DNA of 64,000 bases, from assembly GCA_907165275.2 (NCBI GenBank), contig OU015652.1:15001-79000 (forward strand), written 5' to 3'. This document shows positions 39,554-50,400 of the stretch, piece by piece. The notes under the pieces are model-generated. The model saw nothing but the letters and a program-made list of their open reading frames with translations. It was not told where the DNA came from and ran no database searches. The translations under genes were made by a program, and so were the position numbers. The first letter of the stretch is position 1, and the number at the start of each line of letters is the position of its first letter. This DNA comes from Zygaena filipendulae. Taxonomy: Eukaryota > Arthropoda > Insecta > Lepidoptera > Zygaenidae.

Positions 39554-40998
39554 GTTTGTTTATCGCTAGTCGGTTATTTTTAACCGACTTGAAAGAAAGA
39601 GGTAGTTTTATGTTCGACTGTATCGTTTGCTTCGTTCTGAGAGTTGCTATTTCAGTTTGTGACTTGTGAGTTTTGGCGTACACTGTACAGGTCGCCACAA
39701 CTCACCAGAAAATACCATAAAGATGCTTGTTAGTGATCGATTGTGCAGCGGATGACCTCGCTCATGTTAATCTCGCCGACAAGCCGACACCGACAAGCCG
39801 ATGACAAACCGCATCAGAATTAGCTTTAACAGTATGCTTTAGAAGAGTGAGCGGCGCGCGGGCGGCCGCGTCCAGCCGCTCGCCCGCCGGCAGCCAAACT
39901 ACTACTGAACAGCGATTTTTAGTGGTACATTTGATGTGTGTGCACTATGTGCAGGTGACGATCACCGGGTTCGACCTGTCGTCGTACCGGCAGTGCCTGA
40001 GCAAGTGGAACCACGCGGTGGAGCTAATGTACCAGCAGTGCCGCAGCCTGGGCGCCGCCACGTGCCTGCTGGTGCGCTACGAGGCGCTGGTGCTGCGGCC
40101 GCGCGAGACGCTGCGCCGGGTGCTGGCCTTCCTGCGCCTGCCCTGGAGCGACGCCGTGCTGCACCACGAGCGGTACATCAACCAGCCCAACGGCGTCGCG
40201 CTCTCTAAGTATGCCCCCGCCACTCTATCGTCGCGCCATCACACCACATCATAACTACACCACGCTATACCACACTACACCACGCTACACGCTACTTTTG
40301 TCCACAACTCTTTATACTGTTGTATAATGGCTGTTGTCTGCCATTTTATATATTTAATTTTGTTACATTAGCCGTAAGGTTTTCCTCCAAAATAAAATAA
40401 AAATAAAATACACCACGCTACACCACGATACACCACGCTACACGTAACGACGTGTATTCCACCCTCAACTGCAGCGTCTGCAGCTCGGAGAGACAGGGTG
40501 GCTGAAATAGACAGACACAAAAACTACAGTATAATATACTAACCTGCAGTGGAATTATGCATTTCTGTTGGTATTATACTTTTCGATTGCAATCGGAAAA
40601 TATCAGTTTTGCGATTCGACACTTTAAGAAGTACCTATGTATGTAAATTTTGGTCGATTGCCAGAAGTTGTAAAATTAATTGCCTTGCTGAAGTGTACGC
40701 GTAAACGCGTAAATAACGCGCGCGTGCGTGTGTCTCAACTCGCAGCGTGGAGCGCTCGTCGGACCAGGTGGTGCGGCCGGTGAACCTGGACGCGCTCGAC
40801 AAGTGGGTGGGGCAGCTGCCGGCCGACGTGCGCGCCGACATGGCCGAGCTGGCGCCCATGCTGTCCGTGCTGGGCTACGACCCGTGGGCCAACCCGCCGC
40901 GCTACGCCGAGCCCGAGCCGCCCGAGCCGCCCGCCGCCGCGCCAGCGCCCGCCGCGCCCGCGCCCGCGCCCGCCGCGCCCGCGCCCGACCAGCCCTAG
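38999..40998 (+). CDS. Tpst: tyrosylprotein sulfotransferase (TPST)
   Basis: Three coding exons, 38999-39553, 39955-40208 and 40746-40998, join in frame to 353 residues. A short basic N-terminus and one hydrophobic anchor (about 9-25, [16 protein letters not shown]) make a type II Golgi membrane protein. The sulfotransferase domain has the PAPS 5'-phosphosulfate loop PRSGTT (66-71), the catalytic-site ETRVVPR (88-94) and the 3'-phosphate region [10 protein letters not shown] (171-180). [33 protein letters not shown] and [10 protein letters not shown] are TPST signatures. It moves sulfate from PAPS to tyrosines of secreted and membrane proteins in the trans-Golgi. Odd points: a Gly/Ala-rich stem and a (PA)n C-terminal tail, both from GC-rich repeats. 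The frame is open upstream of the chosen ATG, but that part is a GA repeat without TPST similarity. AATAAA follows at 41014. Confidence 0.93.
39955..40208 (+). CDS. Tpst: TPST coding exon 2
   Basis: Acceptor TATGTGCAG. Starts [20 protein letters not shown], ends NQPNGVALS plus AA before GTATGC (phase 2). Confidence 0.92.
40209..40745 (+). other. TPST intron 2 with a LINE 3' remnant
   Basis: CACCACGCTACAC-type tandem repeats at 40225-40300 and 40408-40445, interrupted by a LINE-like 3' end (40328-40415: GGCTGTTGTCTGCCATTTTA to TTTTCCTCCAAAATAAAATA) that is an inverted copy of 17408-17500. Confidence 0.55.
40746..40998 (+). CDS. Tpst: TPST coding exon 3
   Basis: Acceptor TCAACTCGCAG. Starts with the C that completes an Asn codon, then [20 protein letters not shown], and ends with a Pro/Ala repeat tail and TAG. 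Most TPSTs have Lys where this splice gives Asn. Confidence 0.92.
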
Positions 40999-41013
40999 CC
41001 GGCCGCTGCTATC

Positions 41014-41019
41014 AATAAA
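41014..41019 (+). terminator. Tpst: TPST poly(A) signal AATAAA
   Basis: Canonical hexamer 16 bases after the TAG at 40996-40998, which implies a very short 3' UTR. Confidence 0.6.
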
Positions 41020-41496
41020 TTACATTGATGTATCATTTGTTTCTCCTGCACCCGTGTTTTCTTTACATCCATCGCCTTTGTCGACTAGTTAGAGGCGATT
41101 GTTGGTGCTGCTGATGAGGTCGTAGCCCTGTTGCCTACGGGCTGTATAATTGTGAACTGCATCTAAATGATAAAATAGTAGACCTAACGTGTCTGTAGGT
41201 AGGAACATAGGGTAAATAAAAGCAAGTATTCAAAGGAGTCGGTAGTGATTACCTTCTCTCTGGGAGTTGGCATACCTACTACTATGAGCAAAAAGCGTTC
41301 AAATAGAACCTATTTTATCGCTAAACCCGAGGAATTTTGTTTGTATTTTTTACAGTAGTTCTAGTGACACAAGGTTGTATGGTAGAAAAGTGTCCGTTGA
41401 AAAGAGCAAATGAACGTGGCGCTATAGTAGCATGTGGAAGAATTTTAAAAACGGCGCCAAAAATTATTACAGTAGGATACTAAATTAAAAAAATTT

Positions 41497-42440
41497 TAAC
41501 AACAAAATAAAAAACCGACTTCCAGAAACATAAAACTAAAAAGCTAAAAATAACAAAATACCGATTTAATCCAAAAGACAAAAATACACGTAATATTATT
41601 ATTGGTTTGTGCTACTGTACTGATTGGTTTTAATTCGGCGCCAAGCCCGCTTGGCGCCAACTATGGCACGCGCGGCGCTGACAGACTTGCACCTGTACCA
41701 CACACCATGCCCAAATCTTGTAAACTAACACACGTCATGGGCCCCACTGTCTACAATAAATTACCTGATTGCATAGTGGCTGCACCGAGTCTCAACAGTT
41801 TTAAGGGACGACTAAAACGCTGGTTAATCGAGCACTCCTTTTACTCTTATGACGAGTTTATAAATTTATAATAATTATTTTTTACATATCTGTATTAAGT
41901 TATAAGGTGTCTTCTATGTTATATTTATTTATTATAGGTATATGATTTAATGACCAATTTATTAAATGGATTTATTATTATTTGACAATATTAAAAATTT
42001 ATTAGTTATTATTAATTGTAATCTGTTAATTTTGATTTCTTAATAAAAGTAAAATACGATATTTCCTACAAAGATGTTGCGAGAGATTACAGGTGAGAAC
42101 TCTGTGTGTACAATGTACTATCATAATTTTTATTATTTTATTTTCTCTTAATGACGTGTTTACCAATAAAAACTTTGAACTTTAAACTTGTGTCTGCCCA
42201 CTTGGGTTGCTGTTCTCACGACGAGCTCGTGGCGGGAGTGAACTTAGCCCATCTACACATCTACTCCATATTTGGCTTGTCACCGACTTCAAACCGATCA
42301 GTAGTAGCCACAACCCAATAATAATAATACGTGTATTTTTATCTTTTGGATTAAATCGGTATTTTGTTATTTTTAGCTTTTTAGTTTTATGTTTCTGGAA
42401 GTCGGTTTTTATTTTTTTGTTAAAATTTTGTTTATTTCTC
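41497..42440. repeat. inverted repeat pair enclosing a LINE fragment
   Basis: 41497-41640 (AAAACCGACTTCCAGAAACA, TACCGATTTAATCCAAAAGA) returns as reverse complement at 42290-42440 (TTTTGGATTAAATCGGTATT, TTTCTGGAAGTCGGTTTTTA). One arm also occurs at 49130-49340 and about 13690-13820. The LINE C-terminal fragment at 41650-41871 lies between the arms. Confidence 0.7.
41650..41871 (+). pseudogene. C-terminal end of a jockey/CR1-like LINE ORF2
   Basis: The frame reads PVPHTMPKSCKLTHVMGP, TVYNKLPDCIVAAPSLNSFK and RWLIEHSFYSYDEFINL, then TAA. This matches the C-terminal tail of jockey/CR1-type reverse-transcriptase proteins (YNKLP..I....SL..FK..LK..L....FYS..EF). The catalytic part is missing, so it is a 5'-truncated dead copy. 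Confidence 0.75.
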
Positions 42441-42676
42441 GCTTTTCAGTGGGTTGGTTTGTAATTTATATAAGTCACAATAGCCTAATGTCAACTGCTC
42501 ATCACCTTTTACAAAATATTGCTTTTCCCGACGCAGGGACGTTAATTGTTGAGGAGTTCTCCTAGTACATCACCATCAGTTCCACTTCACCATATACATT
42601 GTGACGGGCATAAATTGTTTAGAAACCATATTAAAGTTAACGATTCGGATTTCAATCAAGTGTAAAACCAAGAAAT

Positions 42677-43260
42677 TTACATGACTAGCATAATGGTACT
42701 GGATTGGTTAGGTATACTGAGAGGTGTCTCGACCCTCATGGCCGTGAAAAGAATTATATTCGATTTCGAATGATTTAATATAAGCCCATTGGATGAGAAC
42801 CATGTCTGTAGTCGCTCGAAGGTGCTATTTATTTTAATATTAAGATCTTCGTAAGTCCGTGCGCATACAATGACTGTGGTGTCGACGGCGAACAGGATTA
42901 CCAAACCGTCCCTTATAAAATGGGTTAAATCGTTTATTATCGTCAAAAATAGTATATTTCCGAGCGAAGAGCCCTGCGGAATACCAACAGTTATGTTCCC
43001 AGCCTGAGATCGGTACCCTTGACCGTTCGAAGTGATCTCCACCAACTGCTTGCGGTTTTCTAAGAACGACCCCAGCAAACGGTGGGCATTGCCTTTTACG
43101 CCGTACGCCTGTAATTTATCTAGAAGGAGATCACCTCGGACAACATCAATTAAGGCTGTGACTTTTGTGAGGTCACAGAAAACACCTGCAGTTTTGTATC
43201 CATCTTCAATACCCGATAGTATCGAATCGATTACCTGATGGGCAGCTGTGGTAGTGGTTT
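42677..43260 (-). pseudogene. reverse-transcriptase fragment of a jockey/CR1-like LINE
   Basis: Minus-strand frame: AGVFCDLTKVTALIDVV, LLLDKLQAYGVKGNAHRLLG, FLENRKQLVEI, VGIPQGSSLGNILFLTIIND and LQTWFSSNGLILNHSKSN, the RT core in order. The catalytic FADD box is changed to FAVD and conserved DxxKAFD is altered, so it is inactive. Both ends of the ORF are missing. It abuts a fold-back repeat arm at 43260. Confidence 0.85.
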
Positions 43261-43595
43261 GACTTTGACTTTGAGCATCTGTGGTCTTCATCATCAGTTC
43301 TACTTCTTAAAATTTTGCTTTCCGAAAGCAAATGAACGATTTACTTTAAAAAATACCCAAATCGCTATAGGTGTGCCTTTAATTTTTGAAGAGTTCCCTC
43401 GATTTCTCCAAGATCCCATCGTCAGATCCCGACTTGGTGGCAATGGGACCTAAGTTGGAGTATACCCTTTCAAACAAAAAAGAATTTTCCAAATCGGTCC
43501 AACCGTCTTCGAGTAATAATCGCGTAACTAACATACAAAAAAAAAAACATTCAGACGAATTGAGAACCTCCTCCTTTTTGGGAAGTCGGTTAAAA
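43260..43595 (-). repeat. single arm of the fold-back family
   Basis: Minus-strand copy of the 2578-2812 arm: GATCATC/GAAGACCACAGATG edge, CCTCGATTTCTCCAAGATCC, and the GAGAACCTCCTCCTTTTTGG end. Other arms lie at 44565-44890 (+) and 49900-50175 (-). Confidence 0.75.
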
Positions 43596-44564
43596 AGAAA
43601 GAAATATTACATTTTTCAACTCTGTGATTCAAGTATTTTGCCATCTCTCGGGCAACTACTTAATTTAAAATATGTATGTAGTTCGCCAAACAACATTTCA
43701 AATAATTTTAACTGAACCATCATTTAGTAATAACCGATAGGTGGCGTGGTTTTAAAGAAGTAGCGTGCTATTATTATGGGCTGTTTATTATACGTATAAT
43801 ATTATGGGCTTACTAGCTGTTCCCTGCGGTTTCACTTGCACCCGCTGTTAAGATCTTAAACATCCGCATCCCCATCCGCGGATGTAAAAAAAATCCGCAT
43901 CCGTAACAACCCTGGTTGGCCGTCGGTGGTTCTTGGGGTCATACAGTCGACTACACAGGGCTCCAGAAGAGCAGGGCTCAAGATCCCGCAAAACCTTTGA
44001 GTTGTACGGTGACGCTGTAGGTACCTGGCTCGGGCGATGCACACACGTACACCACTAGCAAAAAGTGGCATCCAAAATCTATCCAAAAAATTTGAATGAA
44101 ATTTGGCATGCACATTGTCAGGGGTACCTACAGAGAAAGATATAGGGTACTTTTTACTCTGGAATTCCCGCGGGAACTCCGAAATTACTGCGGGTGAAAC
44201 CGCGGGGAACAGCTAGTATATATTATTATGACGGAGTTATGTCCGAACATACATAAACTGGTTAACTGGTAGAGAATGCCGCAAGGCATTAAGTTCGCCA
44301 TTTGTACACACTGTGCAATAAAGAATAAATAAATAAAAAAAAAATGAACATCTGAATTGATAACCTCCTCCTTTTTGAAGTCAGCGCTTAGATACGTTTT
44401 TTTTTTAATTTTTTACGTCGCGTAGTAAAAAAAAAGCAGCCAAGTGCGAGTCGCACTCGCCCATGAAGGGTTCCGTAGCAGCAAGTAACATAATATAAAA
44501 GTTCTTGCAGTTCGTTGTAACTTTGGTCGATGTTTTAATAATAGTGTATTTATTTAACCGAATT

Positions 44565-45480
44565 TCAAAAAGGAGGAGGATTATGCATTACATGTTTATT
44601 TTTTTTATGTATGTTCATCGATTACTCGAAGACGGTTGGACCGATTTAGAAAATTGTTTTTTGTTTGAAAGGGTATACTTTCAAGTTGATCCCATTGTCA
44701 ACAAGTCGAGATTTGATGATGAGATCTTAGAGAAATTGAGGGAACTTTTTTAAAATTATAGGCACACCTATAGCGATTTTTGTTTTTTTTTTTATAGTAA
44801 ATCGTTTATTTTCGAGAAGCAAAATTTGAAGAAGTCGAACTGATGATGAAGACCACAGATGGTCATCGGAACTACTCAATAATAGGTATTTCACGGGCAC
44901 TGTAGTGCCCCCGCCAAGACGAGCCAAGCGAAGCGGATATAAGCTCTAGGTGTGCTTCCTCGTTTTTTTGAACCCTTATAACTTGGGTTTGGATTATACC
45001 AGATAAACAAAATTCTCGGGATATGTTGTCAATAGCAGACTTATTAAACATATAAAGTTTTAATTGCATTGCTCATAAACTTTAGATTTTATTGATATCT
45101 AAAAAACCCTGATTTCGTCACTGACTCACTGATGATCATCAAAATTCTTAGGGTATTTCCTCATGTCCTAGAAAGCTGAAATTGGGTATGTAAGCTAGTA
45201 TTAGTACACAAACAACAAAAAAAATTATAAATCTTGTAACTTTTATCTCCCAAGTCCCAACCCCTTAAACTAGGGGATGGAAGTTTGTATGAGAATTCCG
45301 CAATTTTGACTTACAAAAAGAAATCCCACCAAAAACATTTTCATGTAAAATGATGCCAAGACGAGGCACTGTCAAAAAGTAATCAGATCTCATGTAGAGT
45401 CAAGCTTATAACTCCACGCCCTAACTCTACAAGGCCTAACTTCTGAAACTCACACATTTTAGCACTTTGGAAGTGTCTCT
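44565..45480 (+). repeat. fold-back arm followed by the GCAGTGCCCCCGCCAAG repeat
   Basis: 44565-44880 is a plus-strand arm of the fold-back family. At about 44880 it joins a 600-base repeat (CACTGTAGTGCCCCCGCCAA, CACTGATGATCATCAAAATT, TCTACAAGGCCTAACTTCTG) whose relatives are at 14755-15060, 14030-14110 and 15960-16050. No protein frame. Confidence 0.6.
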
Positions 45481-45899
45481 CGCGCAAACTACCTATTCAG
45501 TTTGAAAAAAAAAATGATATTAGAAACATCAATATCATTTTTGAAGACCTATCCACAAATACCCCATACGTATGGGTTTCATGAAAAAAAATTTTTGAGT
45601 TTCAGTTCTAAGTATAGTATACCCCCAAAAAATATTGTTTTTTTTTAATTTTTGTGTGAAAATCATAATGCGGTTCACAGAATACATCTACTTACCAAGT
45701 TTCAACAGTATAGTTCTTATAAATATTCCGTTTTTTGCCATTGGCTACGGATCCCTAAAAATAGCGGCGATAGTCGATACATTGAGTCAAAATTTCGTGT
45801 GACGTCTCAATCCCGTACAGTTGATACCTACCTGTTTATGACTTCAATCTGTGTGAATGATTCAGTTCAGAATGGTGTATTTTATTGGTAGAAAAACGT

Positions 45900-46424
45900 A
45901 ATTCCGGTAGCCCGTACTTACGTTTATTAGTACAACGTTTATTGGTACAGTATTACTAGTACGTAGGCCGTAGTCGTCCTCCACGGCCGGCGGCCGTAGC
46001 ACAATCGCGTCTTGTTCTCGGCGTTGTCACTCGACACGCTCGTTTCGCCCTGACGCGCGACGGGACGCCGCGTCGCGCCGAGCGCCCGAGGCCGACCGCC
46101 GACGGCCGACGGCCGAGCGCTGAGCGGCGAGCCGCGAGCGCGAGCCTAGCTAGCTCAGTATTACTTCGACATTCGTGGCGGGAGGTTGCGCGGATCTTTG
46201 ACTGAGCGGTCTCGCACGTGGTCTAAAACATCGCGTATTTTATTTGAAAAAAAAAAGCCAATATTATGTTCGGCATCGGGGCCAGTGGTCGTATTCAAAG
46301 TGTACACGTTAAAAGCAATCTCGTTCGGGTGTGCCTACAATTATAATCGTCGATGTGTAATTTGGAACCATCGAGGGGCGTGCAGTGATCGTTTACGCGC
46401 CAAAGATGTCAATAAATAATTAAG
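45900..46424 (+). promoter_or_regulatory. 5' region of the Methuselah-like receptor gene
   Basis: GC-rich, CpG-dense stretch (about 45980-46150) with repeated CGGCCGACGG-type words, directly before the first coding exon, so a likely promoter and 5' UTR. The 46150-46424 part has no in-frame ATG ahead of the start except short frames. No TATA box is convincing. Confidence 0.35.
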
Positions 46425-47442
46425 ATGTCGGCGGCATCGATGTTCGTATTGTGGTGTGTGTGGGCGGCGTCGCCGGCGGCGAGCGGCGGGCGGCCCGCGC
46501 CGCTGGCCGTGCCGCGCTGCTGTCCCACGGGCAGCGCGCTGCACCTGCCGCCCGCCGCCCCGCCAGCCGACACGTTGCCGGCGCCCGCCGCCGAGCTGTG
46601 CCGCCCGGCAGACGCCGCAACGGCCGCATGGGTTCCGCGCGTTTACGCCCCCGCCCGGGGCAAATTCCTCGACCGAGGGAAGCTCCCGGCCCACTGGACT
46701 TTCGCCGAAGGCTCGATCCCCGCATGCCCGGCGCCGCGCGTGCTGCCCGAGCACGCGGCCCCGTACGCCCTGCTCGCCCACAACGGCTCGCTGCTGATCC
46801 GCGGCACGGCGACGGCGCTGCCCGCCGATCGCTACTGTGTGGACGCGACCGCCGCCCTCGTGTGCGTCGACGCGTCGCCGTGGACGATCAGCAAGTGCTG
46901 CGCGGCCGGCCGGACGTACGACGGGGCCGGCTGCGTCGAGGACCCCGAGCGGGCCACCGCCGCGCTCGACGAGCTGCGCGCGCTCGCCAACGGCAGCGAC
47001 GTGAGCGCGGGGTGGCCGGCGTGCCCGGAGGCGGCGAGCGGAGGCGAATCGCGGTACGCGGTGGCGGGTGTGGTGAGCGAGGCGCGCGCGCTGGGCGGCG
47101 GCGCGCTAGAGCTGGGCGGGCAGGCGCTGCCGGCGGGCGCGTGGTGCGGCGAGGCGGTACCGCGCGAGAGCGGCGCGCGCGTGCTGACGTGCGAGGCGGC
47201 GGCGCTGAGCGCGCGCGAGGCGCGGCCGGCGCGGCACGCGGTGTACGGCGCAGTGCTGGCGGTGGGCGCGGTATTCCTGGCGGCCACGCTGGCGGCTAGC
47301 TTCGCGCTGCCGGCGGCGCACCACGCGCTGCACTGGCGTTGCCAGACGCACTACGTGGCGGCGCTCATGCTGGGCGATGCATTGCTGGCTGCCACGCAGC
47401 TGGCGGCGGGTCGCGTGCCGCCCGCGCTGTGCCGGACTCTCG
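46425..47442 (+). CDS. mthl receptor exon 1 (signal peptide, ectodomain, TM1-TM2)
   Basis: ATG preceded by TAAG. An in-frame TAA just upstream (46421-46423 region) and the hydrophobic leader support this start. Ends CRTL plus G before GTGAGT, phase 1. Confidence 0.88.
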
Positions 47443-50400
47443 GTGAGTCACGCTGATTTATTTACCTGTTTATTTCTTAGGAAGACCAACTGCAGCACAA
47501 TGTAACTGTGTATTTATTTATTTATAAAATTAGTATAAAACAAGATTGCTAATGATAGGTCTTCACAATATGTAGAATCCATTCCATTATTAGGATAGCA
47601 AATAGCATCGAGCAGTTCACACCGCATATCGCCCAGTCACAACATACAACCTACCTACCTACTTTAATATTTTTGATTATGAATTAATCAAAGTACCTAC
47701 CTACCTACATATCTACTTACAATTAGGTACGAGCAAAAGAAACCTTCGCCAAGCATCGGTCTCGCCGCCGCCACGCGGGTATTCAATAGGTCTAATTGAT
47801 GCTGATGCTTGCTTTAACTTCAGTAAAATACCTACTGCCAGCTGCAGTACCTGAAAGACTAGAGTTCTCGGATTAAAAAGTGAAAACAACGTGGTCACGT
47901 GGTTACAAGATACCATAACAGACCGGGTAATTTACCTATGTAGTGGGTAGTGGACGGGGCCGAGAGCCTGCAGCGTTTCTTGTAAAGTAGATAGGCTGTA
48001 GCTGTAAGACGGTATTTACCCACTTACTGTACCTAGGTTATCATCTTGTCGACCGCTAGAGTTTGCTAAGGCTTTGCGTTCATCACACAATGTCCGCCCC
48101 ACCGGGAATCGAAACCGGAACCTCTTGATTAGCGGGTAGGCTTGATGACCTACTGCGCCAATCGGGTCGTCAAGAAAAATAGTACTTTTATAACTTTTTA
48201 TGTCAAACCTGATTTTTGTATGAGAAAGTAAGTACCTACCTATTTATTTGTTGTATTTTTTTTATAAATAGGTAGGTAGAGCTTATCTAAACTAAAATGA
48301 CACGTCCCACTACTCATAAGCCGTTTTAGATGTGCGAAATCATGTATTGATAATATGGCGACACTATGCGGCTATTGAGGACGAATGGCAAGACCAGATT
48401 TATATGTGTCGTTTCTAGAGATTAGCCGAAACAGACAGATATAGACAGAAAAACATTTTAAAATTGTTTTTTTTTTTATGTGATTACCGTATACTTATTA
48501 TATTTTCTTATACATTTAGTGAAAAGCTGTTAATTTGGAAACAGACACTTCAATTTCATTTATTCACCGCCAGTTCTTTCCAGTTCTTTGTAGCCTTGAC
48601 ACAAACATTTTATTTTATTTATTTTTAATATTAAAGAATTGCACATATCTGCATTCTGCTAATAAGGCGTACAAACAGTATTGTTACAAATAAAACTTTC
48701 TGAAAATAAAAAGTATAATATACTAGTTATGCCCCGCGGTTTCACCCGCGTTAATTTCAGAGTTCCCGCGGGGATTTTGGAATAGTAGGTACCCTATGTG
48801 TTAATCTGATGTATAAGCTATATTATTGTAAAATTTCATTTAAATCCATTCAGTAGTTTCTGCGTGAAAGAGTAACAATCATCAATCCATCCATCCATAC
48901 ATTCTTACAAACTTTCGCGTTTATCCTACTAATATTATAAATGTGAAAATGTGGATGTTTGGATGTTTGTTACTCAATCACGCAAAAATGGCTGAACAGA
49001 TTTGGATGAAATTTGGCATGCACGTTTTCAGGGGGACATAGGGTACTTTTTATCCCGGGATTCCCACGGGAACTCCGAAATTACTGCGGGCACAGCTAGT
49101 AATATTATAGTAGAAATTAAACCGACTTAAAAAAAAAAAACACAAAAATGCCCTACACTGAAAAGTTAAAAATAACAAAATACCGATTTAATCCAAAAGA
49201 CAAAAATACACGTAGGTACATAATATTATTATTGGGTTGTGCTACCACTGCTCGGTTTGAATTCCGTGACAAGCCCGCGTGACCGGTGACGTGTCTGCCT
49301 GCTTGAGTTGTCTCACGACGAGCTCGTGGCGGGAGTTGCCTTAACCCCTCTATTCACTGCATTAAAGGACTTTCTGTCCCGGAATTTCGCCGGGAACCCT
49401 GAAATCGCGGGTGAAACCGCGGAGAAGCTAGTTTTGCTCTTTTAAAAAAAACAAGGAGAGGAATACAGTGTATGATGACCAAAAAACAAAAAAAAGAAGA
49501 ATGACAAAAAATAAAGCGATTGAATAATAATAATAATCATTTATTTGCATAAGACATTGTTCTAAAAGATGGGTACATTGTTAATTTTGATTCAAGTTCT
49601 AATGTCTAGTCCTTAGGTCTAGTCATTGAGTGACATGCAAAATATATATATTGAATTCAATCAATTCATCACAATAATTAAATGTCAAAACGAATGTAAT
49701 TTCAAAATGTTAATGTCAATGAAGAAATTAATAAACACAAATTAATACAAGGTACAAGTAATAAATAACTACACTCATAGACGGTATTGTTTTGGTCTTG
49801 ATTAAGATTGTTTCTGTTAATAAAATGCCACCATTTCATGAAATGGCCGGTCTCATCATGAAGTTATTGGATGTGACCGCGAAATATTTATCTAGTGGCA
49901 TAGCTATAGCAAATGAACGATTTACTATAATAAATACCCAAATCGCTATAGGTGTGCTTATAATTTTTGAAGAGTTCCCTCGATTTCTCCAAGATCCCAT
50001 CATCAGATTCCGACTTGGTGGCAATGAGACCTAATTGGGAGTATACCCTTTCAAACAAAAAAAGAATTTTCCAAATCGGTCCAACCGTTTTCGAGTAATC
50101 GGTGAACATACATAAAAAAAAAACATACATACAATCGAACGTAGAACCTCCTTCTTTTTGGAAGTCTGTTAAAAAAGTAACACTAAACTAAAGCACTATT
50201 TTAGAAATAGCCTTATTCACAATGTCAATATAAAAGAAAAGAAAAGGACCCTGTGCAACTCCCATGTCAACAACAGATCCAGCGGATCGTTCACCGTTCA
50301 CGTCTACTTTCTGAACTCGATTACTTAGAAGTGTTACTATGAAGTTAACAAATTCAGTGCATTTCATTTGACACCTTAGTTGCGTAGTTTCCCGACTGTA